A program made the translations under genes and the position numbers. The notes beneath the pieces were generated by a model. It saw only the letters and a program-made list of their open reading frames with translations. It had not been told where the DNA came from and searched no databases. This document shows positions 13,972-20,767 of a stretch of 22,314 nt of DNA, one piece after another. Origin of the DNA: Tannerella sp. oral taxon 808 (GTDB lineage: Bacteria; Bacteroidota; Bacteroidia; Bacteroidales; Tannerellaceae); assembly GCA_002890585.1 (NCBI GenBank), contig MIQB01000030.1, positions 1 to 22,314 of the forward strand, written 5' to 3'. Position 1 is the stretch's first letter; every line of letters starts with the position of its first letter.

Positions 13972-16509
13972 TCAATCCTTGAGGGCGGACTGTTGGCGCC
14001 AGGTGATTTCGACGGTTTCGCCGGGGGTGAGGGTAAAGGCGATGGTGCCACCGATGACGGGGCAGGAGGCGAGGCGGTCGCCGCGCTTGATGCGGAGCAC
14101 TTCGGCATCGACGGGTAGCTTGATGCGGAAGGTGCCGGCACGTGTGGCGCGCAGACCCACTTGCATGTCGCGACCGCGCCACTGGGCACTGGCCTCGGCA
14201 CCGCCGCGCACGCAGAGGCCACTAAACTCGCCCTCGGACCACGCAGCCGGGCGTGCGGGGAGGAACTCGATCGCGTCGTCATCGCTCCGGACGAGCATCT
14301 CGGCGATGCCCGCCACGGCGCCCAAGTTGCCGGCGATGCGGAAGGTGGGGTCGGCGAAGAAGAGGTTGTGGAAGGTGCCGGTGCGACCCGTGGGCCGGCC
14401 ATCGGCAGAGGCAGCGGGGCGGAGTAGATCGCAGAGGATGCGGTAGGCGCGGTCGCCATCGCAGAGGCGCGCATGGTAGTTCACGCGCCAGACGCCAGCA
14501 AGTCCGCTGACGGCATCGCCCCGCGCCTCGAGCGTCCGGTGGGCAGCCTCGGCAAGCTCGGGGGTACGGGTGGGCGAGATGTCGGTGCCGGGGAAGAGGG
14601 CGTAGAGGTGGGGCGCATAGGGCGCGCGCGGGTCGGCGTCGCGGGCGGGATCGGGCCACTCGGCGATGCGGCCGTCGGAGGTGAGGGTCGTGGGTCGCAG
14701 GCGGGCCAGGCAGGCGGTGAGCAGGGTGGAGAGCTCGGCGTCGGTGTGAAGAATGGCGGCGGCCTGTAGGGTGTGGGTGAAGAGCTCGCGGACGAGGGCG
14801 TCGTCCACCGTGGCGCCGGCGCAGAGGGTGGCGCGGCGGCCGTCGGGAAGCCGGTATGCGTTCTCGGGCGAGAAGCTGGGGACGATGACGAGGTGGTGGC
14901 TGCGGGGATCCTCCGTGAGGCGGTCGGCAAGGAAGAGGGCGGCCTCGCGCAGGGTGGGATAAATGCGGCGGAGGTAGGCCGTGTCGCGGGTGAAGCGGAA
15001 ATGCTCGAAGAGTGGGGCGCAGAGGCGTGCGGCGGAAGTGGAGGCGGCCGTCCAGAGCGGGGTGCGCCCCGGGGCGGTGTATCCCCAAGCGTTGCCGAGG
15101 GCGTGCGTTGTCCAACCGCGTGCGCCGTAGAAGGCGGCAGCCGTGGTGCGTCCGTTAGTGGCGAGGCGCTGAGTCCACGTTTCAAGGGGCGCGATCAGTT
15201 CGGGCAGGTTGCCCGTCTCGGCTGGCCAGTAGCACATCTGGAGCGGGCCGTCGGTGCGATAACAACCGTTGTCGGGCGTGTGGATGGTGTGACACCAGAG
15301 GCCCTCGGCGCTGGGCGGCAGGCTGCCGGGGCGCGTGGAGGAGAGCAACAGGTAGCGCCCGAACTGGTAGTAAAGGGCCATGAGTGAGGGATCGCGGCGA
15401 TCGCGTGCGAAGGCCTCGAGGCGTTTGTCGATGGGCCATGCGTCGCGCGAGGTGGAGCGTCCGAGGCGGAGCGTGACGCGCCCGTAACGTTCGCGATAGG
15501 CCGCCACATGCTCCCGACGGAGCGCTGCGTAGGGGCGGTTGGCGGCGTCTAACTGGGTGCGGAGGGTCGCGGCGGGGTCATGGCCAAAGTAATCCGTGGC
15601 CATACCTACGAGCAGGATCACTTCTGGCGCGCCCTCCACGGCGAGGCTCGTATCGCTGGCGGACTTCACGCTGCCGCCCTGGGGAAGCATCACACGCACC
15701 CGCGCTGCGTATCGCACACCGCCGCCCTCCATCCGGGCGGCACGGGTGAGGGAATCTTCGGGGTGGACGGCTGTGTCGCCCGGTGTGCGTGCCTGCGGCC
15801 CCACCTGCCCATCGCCCGCATAGAGCCGGCCATGCATCTCAAGTTCGCGGCCATCGACGGAGACACTGTAGCGCTCCGGCCGGCTGAGGCCGATACGCAG
15901 TTGCAAGGTGCGCTCACCATCGGCTGTGAGCCGGACGACGGCCAAATCAGCGGCGAAGGAGGTGAAAGCCTCGCGGGTGTATGTGCCCTTGCCGTGGCGG
16001 TAGGTGACGGTGGCGATGGCGTCTTCTATGTTGAGCGTGCGGTGGTAGTCGGAGGTGGTGGTGTGTTCGTCGCCGGGGTAGGTGTAGTCCAAAAGGAGGG
16101 CGCCGAGAAGTTGGTAGCTGCCGAAGGCCTTGTCGGCTGCGTCGCCACCATTGGCCCCCACCCCGCGGCAGACAAAGGCCTCGTTCATCAGTGTCTGCGC
16201 CTCGTCGGGATGGCCTTCGAAGATGAGTTCGCGTATGCGGCCGAGGGCGCGCTGGGCGTCGGGGTTGTCGGCGTCTTGCCGGCTGCCCGACCACATGGAG
16301 CTTTCGTTGAGGATGATCGTTTCACGGTCTATGCCCCCGTCGAGCGTGAGCCCGATGCGTCCGTTGCCGAGAGGTAGAGACTCCTCCCAGTCGGTGGCGG
16401 GAGCGTCGAAGTGGTAGGCCATGCCAGCCCGCGATCCGAAGTCGGGCAGCTGATCACACGCTGTCAACAGCGTGGCTATATATATAAGGTATAGGCGGAG
16501 GTGCTTCAT
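13972..16509 (-). CDS. GH95-family (alpha-L-fucosidase-like) lipoprotein with altered catalytic residues
   Basis: An 845-aa protein. The lipobox LLTAC gives lipidated Cys18, so it is exported and membrane-anchored. The N-terminal beta domain (ESLPLGNGRIGLTLDGGI, LNESSMWSGSRQDADNP, YQLLGALLLDY), the (alpha/alpha)6 barrel and the C-terminal part (AGIAEMLVRS, FLPARPAAW, RGGAEA) are those of GH95, which includes alpha-1,2-L-fucosidases and alpha-L-galactosidases. The retained SPEN Glu549 matches the general acid. By eye, the usual N-x-N before QMNYWPAE is Asp420-Gly-Pro422 with QMCYW, and the D of F-x-I-D-G-N-F-G is Ala726. Hence activity is doubtful or different. It is the last gene of the mtaB operon, 3 bp after the acyltransferase stop. 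There are no frameshifts over 2.5 kb, arguing for selection. Confidence 0.85.
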   Translation of the reverse strand: MKHLRLYLIYIATLLTACDQLPDFGSRAGMAYHFDAPATDWEESLPLGNGRIGLTLDGGIDRETIILNESSMWSGSRQDADNPDAQRALGRIRELIFEGHPDEAQTLMNEAFVCRGVGANGGDAADKAFGSYQLLGALLLDYTYPGDEHTTTSDYHRTLNIEDAIATVTYRHGKGTYTREAFTSFAADLAVVRLTADGERTLQLRIGLSRPERYSVSVDGRELEMHGRLYAGDGQVGPQARTPGDTAVHPEDSLTRAARMEGGGVRYAARVRVMLPQGGSVKSASDTSLAVEGAPEVILLVGMATDYFGHDPAATLRTQLDAANRPYAALRREHVAAYRERYGRVTLRLGRSTSRDAWPIDKRLEAFARDRRDPSLMALYYQFGRYLLLSSTRPGSLPPSAEGLWCHTIHTPDNGCYRTDGPLQMCYWPAETGNLPELIAPLETWTQRLATNGRTTAAAFYGARGWTTHALGNAWGYTAPGRTPLWTAASTSAARLCAPLFEHFRFTRDTAYLRRIYPTLREAALFLADRLTEDPRSHHLVIVPSFSPENAYRLPDGRRATLCAGATVDDALVRELFTHTLQAAAILHTDAELSTLLTACLARLRPTTLTSDGRIAEWPDPARDADPRAPYAPHLYALFPGTDISPTRTPELAEAAHRTLEARGDAVSGLAGVWRVNYHARLCDGDRAYRILCDLLRPAASADGRPTGRTGTFHNLFFADPTFRIAGNLGAVAGIAEMLVRSDDDAIEFLPARPAAWSEGEFSGLCVRGGAEASAQWRGRDMQVGLRATRAGTFRIKLPVDAEVLRIKRGDRLASCPVIGGTIAFTLTPGETVEITWRQQSALKD

Positions 16510-16512
16510 TTT

Positions 16513-17439
16513 TTATTGTTCATCTGGGGTTATGGGGGTTGCGGATGGCTGTCGCGTGTATTTCCATCGCCGGTGCGTCCAGAGCCAGAAGGCGGGATCG
16601 CGCAGAATGGTGCGCTCCATGCGGCGGGTGTATTCCTCGGTGATCCAATGCTCGGGCGTCTCACGCGGACGGTCGGTGAGGAGCTGGAAGTCTACGGTGT
16701 AATGCCCTCGGCTTTCGCGCCGGACGTCAGCATAGATCACGGGGAGATTCATCTTCACAGCCAAGCGTTCGGGGCCGTTGAGCATGGCTGTGTCATGGCC
16801 TAAGAAGTTGGTCCAGTAATGCAGATTTGCGCGGCTGGGTGTCTGATCGGCAATGAAGACGAAGAGGCCGGGGCGACGGCTGCGCGACACGTGGACGAGC
16901 TCGCGGACGACGTCTTTCTTGGGTACGCAACGGGCTCCGAAACGGGTGCGCAGGTGGAGAAAGAGGCGGTCGAAGGCGGGGCTGTCTAATGGGCGGTAGA
17001 TCTGATAAACGTCCAAGAGTCCGCCGAAAGAGGAGGGGAAGCCGGTGAACCATTCCCAGTTGCCGTAGTGACCCATGACGAGCACGAGCGCCTTATGTCC
17101 GGCTTCTAAAAGCGGGCGGACCATCTCGGGATTGCGGAGGTGGGCACGGCGAAGTAACTCCTCGTGAGAGATGCCAGCCAGCTTGATGTTTTCCACCACG
17201 TAATCCGAGAAATGATGATAGAAGCGGCGCTCTAAATGGAGGCGTTCCTGAGGCGACATCTGTGGGAAGGCGCCGCGGAGATTGCTGCGCACAACGCGCA
17301 CACGATAGCGCACGAGGTGGTAAATCAAAACGTAGAAGATATCCGAGAGCACGTAGAGCGCACGCATGGGGAGCAGGGCGTGCGCGCGTGCCCAAGCGTA
17401 AAGCAAGGCGTAAAGCAGTCGGTTGGCCAGCGTTTTCAT
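16513..17439 (-). CDS. Lysophospholipid acyltransferase family protein (LpxL/HtrB-like)
   Basis: A 308-aa inner-membrane acyltransferase of the lipid A biosynthesis family, which adds a secondary acyl chain to lipid A or a related amphiphile. The N-terminus has a hydrophobic segment around MRALYVLSDIFYVLIYHLV. The catalytic HX4E motif is His124-x4-Glu129 in MGHYGNWEW; FIADQTPSR, NGPERLAVKMNLPV and FWLWTHRRWK are the other conserved blocks. It overlaps mtaB by 4 nt (ATGA) and is followed after 3 bp by the GH95 gene, so all three are on one message. Relatives also occur in aryl-polyene and flexirubin clusters, but here the genomic partner is a tRNA enzyme, so envelope lipid acylation is the simpler reading. 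Confidence 0.92.
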   Translation of the reverse strand: MKTLANRLLYALLYAWARAHALLPMRALYVLSDIFYVLIYHLVRYRVRVVRSNLRGAFPQMSPQERLHLERRFYHHFSDYVVENIKLAGISHEELLRRAHLRNPEMVRPLLEAGHKALVLVMGHYGNWEWFTGFPSSFGGLLDVYQIYRPLDSPAFDRLFLHLRTRFGARCVPKKDVVRELVHVSRSRRPGLFVFIADQTPSRANLHYWTNFLGHDTAMLNGPERLAVKMNLPVIYADVRRESRGHYTVDFQLLTDRPRETPEHWITEEYTRRMERTILRDPAFWLWTHRRWKYTRQPSATPITPDEQ

Positions 17440-18749
17440 GGGCGAAGCAGTGTGGCGGTGAGGGCGGTTTGGTTAGCGTTCCAGGCGTCGAGGCGGACGG
17501 GCGTGATGCGGTTTGCCAGCGCAGCGTCGTAGGGAATTTCCACCTTGATATAATTCGCGGTGAAGCCATACATGTGGCCACCCTTACGGGCATGCTCAAA
17601 GAGCACCTCTGCCGTGGCGCCGCGGTGGGCGTCGTAGAAAGCGTGGAGCTTGCGGTCAGAAAGGTCGAGGAGGGTACGGCTACGGGTGTGTTTTACCTCG
17701 GGCGGAACGACGGGCGTGATGCGCAACGCCATCGTGCCCGGCCGCTCGGAGTAACTGAAGACGTGCAACTGTGAAAAGGGCAATTCCGCCAGGAAGGCGC
17801 GGCACTCCTCGAAGCATGTGTCCGTCTCGCCGCGGGTGCCCACAATCACGTCCACACCGATGAATGCGTCGGGCATAAGTTGCCGGATGCGCTCCACGCG
17901 GCGGCGGAAGAGGGCCGTGTCGTAACGTCGGCGCATGAGCTCGAGGACGGTGTCGCTGCCGCTTTGCAGCGGGATGTGGAAGTGCGGCATGAAGCGTCGG
18001 CTGGCGGCCACGAAGGCGATAACGTCGTCGGTGACAAGGTTCGGCTCGATGGAAGAGATGCGATAACGCGCGATGCCCTCGACGCGGTCTAAAGCGCGGA
18101 GGAGGTCAAGGAACGACTCGCCCGTGGTGCGCCCGAAGTCGCCGATGTTGACACCCGTGAGGACGATCTCGCGTCCGCCTTCGCGCGCCACGCCTTCGGC
18201 CTGCGCCACAAGGTCGGCGATGCGGCCATTGCGGCTACGGCCGCGGGCAAAAGGGATGGTGCAGAAGGAACAGAAATAGTCGCAGCCGTCTTGCACCTTG
18301 AGGAAATGGCGCGTGCGGTCGTCGGCCGAACAGGAGGGGGTGAAGGTGCGGATGCGCTTCGTGTCGGTGGTGATTGCTTGGCCGGAGGTGTGCTCGCGCA
18401 GGTGACGCATCACGTCGCCTTTCTGTTCGGCGCCGAGCACGAGGTCGACGTGGTCGATGGCAAGCACCTCGTCAGGCTTGAGCTGCGCGTAGCATCCGGT
18501 GACGATGACGAAGGCGCGGGGGTGTTGGCGCCGGATGCGTCGGATCAGTTGGCGACACTTTTTGTCGGCCAGCTCCGTGACGGAACAGGTGTTCACCAGG
18601 CAGACGTCGGCCTCTTCGCCGGGGCGCACACGGCGGATGCCGTTCGCGGCCAGTTCGCGCCCGATGGCGGACGTCTCGGCGAAATTGAGTTTGCAGCCGA
18701 GCGTGTAGTAAGCGGCCTTCTTATCTTGAAAATATGCGCTGTCGATCAT
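17436..18749 (-). CDS. mtaB: tRNA (t6A37) methylthiotransferase MtaB
   Basis: A 437-aa radical SAM enzyme that converts t6A37 to ms2t6A37 in tRNAs reading ANN codons. The N-terminal UPF0004 domain has the cluster cysteines Cys19 (TLGCKLN), Cys55 (VNTCSVT) and Cys86 (TGCYAQ). The radical SAM motif is C156-x3-C160-x2-C163 (CDYFCSFC). HIPLQSGSDTVLELMRRRY and the GVDVIVGTRGET segment are typical, and a TRAM-like C-terminal tail follows. TLGCKLNFAE and GRSRNGR favour MtaB over MiaB or RimO. It is the first gene of a three-gene minus-strand operon, with a TAnnTTTG box 30 bp upstream of its ATG. Confidence 0.95.
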   Translation of the reverse strand: MIDSAYFQDKKAAYYTLGCKLNFAETSAIGRELAANGIRRVRPGEEADVCLVNTCSVTELADKKCRQLIRRIRRQHPRAFVIVTGCYAQLKPDEVLAIDHVDLVLGAEQKGDVMRHLREHTSGQAITTDTKRIRTFTPSCSADDRTRHFLKVQDGCDYFCSFCTIPFARGRSRNGRIADLVAQAEGVAREGGREIVLTGVNIGDFGRTTGESFLDLLRALDRVEGIARYRISSIEPNLVTDDVIAFVAASRRFMPHFHIPLQSGSDTVLELMRRRYDTALFRRRVERIRQLMPDAFIGVDVIVGTRGETDTCFEECRAFLAELPFSQLHVFSYSERPGTMALRITPVVPPEVKHTRSRTLLDLSDRKLHAFYDAHRGATAEVLFEHARKGGHMYGFTANYIKVEIPYDAALANRITPVRLDAWNANQTALTATLLRP

Positions 18750-18778
18750 GCTTTGTGTCCCTCGTTTTGGGTGGGGCG

Positions 18779-18786
18779 CAAAAGTA
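18779..18786 (-). promoter_or_regulatory. Probable -7 box of the mtaB operon
   Basis: The minus strand reads TACTTTTG, an exact TAnnTTTG match, 29 bp upstream of the mtaB start. A -33 TTTG at proper spacing is not clear; a TTTG on this strand (18797-18800) is too close. Confidence 0.5.
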
Positions 18787-18850
18787 AGGGGCTACGCAAA
18801 CTTTCGGTCGGCGAGCCTGCGGCTGATCATGTGGCGGGGGAGCGAGGGGG

Positions 18851-18868
18851 GGAAATGGATCCATTTCC
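18851..18868. promoter_or_regulatory. 18-bp perfect palindrome in the divergent intergenic region
   Basis: GGAAATGGATCCATTTCC is self-complementary over all 18 bases. It lies upstream of mtaB's predicted promoter and about 460 bp before the divergent gene at 19331. An operator for a dimeric regulator is possible; function is inferred from symmetry alone. Confidence 0.4.
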
Positions 18869-18920
18869 TCTTGAGTTTGATCCCGAAACGTCTCATTATA
18901 ACTCCAAGAGCCGTCTGTGT

Positions 18921-19155
18921 GAAGCGTAAAGCCCCATTTTCTCAGCCAAAGGCATTTCCTGGAAGCGAAAAGCCCCATTTTCTCAGCCAAAGGCGTTTTC
19001 CGGAAGCGAAAAGCCTCATTTTCTCAGCAAATGGCATTTCCCGGAAGCGAAAAGCCCCATTTTCTCAGAAAATGGCGTTTTCCGGAAGTGAAAAGCCTCA
19101 TTTTCTCAGAAAATGGCGTTTTCCGGCCGAGGACTCATTTTCTCAGAAAATGAAG
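18921..19155. repeat. Tandem array C: six 41-bp units with an internal dyad
   Basis: Units start at 18921, 18962, 19003, 19044, 19085 and 19126. The consensus is GAAGCGAAAAGCCCCATTTTCTCAG, then CCAAAGGC or AAAATGGC, then GTTTTCCG. In the later units CATTTTCT-C-AGAAAATG is a perfect dyad; in the first two the right arm reads AGCCAAAGG. The last unit keeps the dyad but its start has changed to GCCGAGGA. It lies in the mtaB/19331 divergent gap. There are no variable spacers. Confidence 0.93.
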
Positions 19156-19330
19156 CCTTGTAAAAAATGCGCAGCGGGAGAAAAATCTCACCCTCCCCCA
19201 CGGCGGCGACGCGCTAACGAATGAAAAAAGGGCACCTCTTACGCGTCGACTATACCTTATCGTAATTTCGGGCGGGCGGCAGAAGGTCTGCCCTCCACAC
19301 ATGTTTATCCATCAAAAAAATATTGAGCCA
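19156..19330 (+). promoter_or_regulatory. Leader region of the gene at 19331 with weak promoter and hairpin
   Basis: TAATTTCG at 19263-19270 matches TAnnTTTG at all but one defined base. A hairpin GGCAGA-AGG-TCTGCC follows at 19278-19292, which would lie at the very 5' end of such a transcript. No ribosome-binding site is clear. Both calls are tentative. Confidence 0.3.
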
Positions 19331-20608
19331 ATGAAGACTACTTTTCTTTTTCGAATGATGCTGTGGAGCCTCATCCTTATCGCCGGATTGCAGGGGCTCC
19401 GCGCCCGGGCGCAGGTCGGCACACTGAGCCGGGGAGGGCATACCACGATCAGCGGGACGGTGCGCGATGCGCGAACAAGGCGTCTGCTGCCGGCCGTGCA
19501 TGTGACCGTGCCCCGCACAGGCGTCGGGACGGTGACGAACGCTGATGGCTTTTTTACGATTCATGTGGACGACTCGCTGCGGGCCGACCGGCTGGAGTTT
19601 TCGCACATCGGATATGCACTTTATGAATACACGCTCCGGCCGGGGGCGGGCGACGTGGCGCGTGCCGACATCCGCCTCACGCCGAACGCCAATGTCTTGC
19701 AGGAGGTCATGGTCATGGGCGGCGACGCGACGGACCTGGTCCGCGAGGCGGCCGATCGGGTGACCGACAATTACCCCACGCGGCCCAATCGACTGACAGG
19801 TTTTTATCGCGAAGTGATCCGCAAGGGGCGGCGCTACATCGACATCTCGGAAGCCGTCGTAAGCCTTTACAAAACGTCCTACAATGGGAGCGGAACCGAC
19901 GGCGACCGCGTACGGCTTGAGAAGGGCCGCCGGCTGCTCAGCCAGCGCGCAGGCGACACACTGATCGTGAAGTTCGAGGGCGGCCCCACGCTCTCCATCT
20001 ACCTCGACGTCGTCAAAAACGGCGAGCTGATGTTCAACCGTGAAGAAATAGATCACTACGCCTTCCGCTACAACCGCACAGTCATGATCGACGACCGGCC
20101 GCACGTGGAGGTGCGCTTCATGCCACGCGCCGTCTGCCCCTACGCGCTCTACGAGGGGCTACTCTACATCGACCAAGCGACGCGCACCATCTCACGCGCC
20201 GAATTCAGCCTCGACATGAGCGACCGCCTAAAAGCCACCCAGGCCATGCTGCGCAAGAAGCCCGCGGGGTTGCGGTTTCGCCCCGAGCGTTTGGCGTTTC
20301 TCGTCACCTACCGGCGGCAGAGCGATGGGCGCAGCAGCCTGGCTTACGTGCGTTGCGAGACGGCCTTTCGGTGCGACTGGCGGCGCCGCCTCTTTGCCAC
20401 CACCTACGCCATAACATCTGAGATGGCCATCACAGATCTTGATGCGGTGCACGCCGATCGGATCCCCTACCGCGAGTCCTTCCGCACACGTGACGCGCTA
20501 ACAGATCGGGCAGCAGACTTCTACGATGCCGACTTCTGGTCAGGTTACAACATCATCGAGCCGACCGAGTCGTTAGAGCACGCCGTAAACAAACTCCGTA
20601 AAAAGTAA
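19331..20608 (+). CDS. Exported protein with carboxypeptidase-regulatory-like domain
   Basis: A 425-aa protein. I chose ATG 19331 because it places a typical signal peptide (MKTTFLFRMMLWSLILIAGLQG, cleavage near RARAQ) at the N-terminus; an ATG at 19301 would add ten residues before it. Residues about 40-120 form a carboxypeptidase-D regulatory-like beta-sandwich (TISGTVRDARTRRLLPAVHV, NADGFFTIHV, FSHIGY, LTPNANVLQEVMV), as at the N-terminus of SusC proteins but without a TonB plug or barrel. The rest (GFYREVIRKGRRYIDISEAVV, then IDDRPHVEVRF, LYIDQATRTISRAEFSLD) looks like the periplasmic or outer-membrane-associated Bacteroidetes family often annotated only by its first domain. Function is unknown. 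It stands alone, divergent from the mtaB operon. Confidence 0.85.
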   Translation: MKTTFLFRMMLWSLILIAGLQGLRARAQVGTLSRGGHTTISGTVRDARTRRLLPAVHVTVPRTGVGTVTNADGFFTIHVDDSLRADRLEFSHIGYALYEYTLRPGAGDVARADIRLTPNANVLQEVMVMGGDATDLVREAADRVTDNYPTRPNRLTGFYREVIRKGRRYIDISEAVVSLYKTSYNGSGTDGDRVRLEKGRRLLSQRAGDTLIVKFEGGPTLSIYLDVVKNGELMFNREEIDHYAFRYNRTVMIDDRPHVEVRFMPRAVCPYALYEGLLYIDQATRTISRAEFSLDMSDRLKATQAMLRKKPAGLRFRPERLAFLVTYRRQSDGRSSLAYVRCETAFRCDWRRRLFATTYAITSEMAITDLDAVHADRIPYRESFRTRDALTDRAADFYDADFWSGYNIIEPTESLEHAVNKLRKK

Positions 20609-20697
20609 GGAGGGATACCTCAGGCGGAAAACCTCTTTCTGCTTACGCACATTCCATTTCGAACTTCGGATCATCCCCCGTCCATCCCCCAAAACGA

Positions 20698-20737
20698 CAG
20701 CACCCCGACTCTGCACATTGTGTAAAGCCGGGTGCTG
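20698..20737. terminator. Imperfect hairpin, probably a terminator, between the 19331 gene and the phage gene
   Basis: CAGCACCC (20698-20705) pairs with GGGTGCTG (20730-20737), with further pairing inside up to ACA-TTG-TGT. On the plus strand no T run follows; on the minus strand CGTTTT follows, so it may act better leftward. It lies 10 bp before the in-frame stop that bounds the phage frame. Confidence 0.45.
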
Positions 20738-20767
20738 CAGTTGTAAGCTGTGTGGAAACAATTAAGG

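Noticed and set aside
5688..19155. Arrays A, B and C as possible CRISPR arrays
   Set aside because: The entire 41-42 bp unit is conserved with no unique spacers, and no cas gene is present.
18748..19224. 158-codon plus-strand frame across array C
   Set aside because: It reads repeated EKPHFL-type peptides from the tandem units and begins inside the mtaB leader on the opposite strand.
19301..19330. Alternative start MFIHQKNIEP for the exported protein
   Set aside because: It would put ten polar residues before a normal signal peptide; ATG 19331 fits better.
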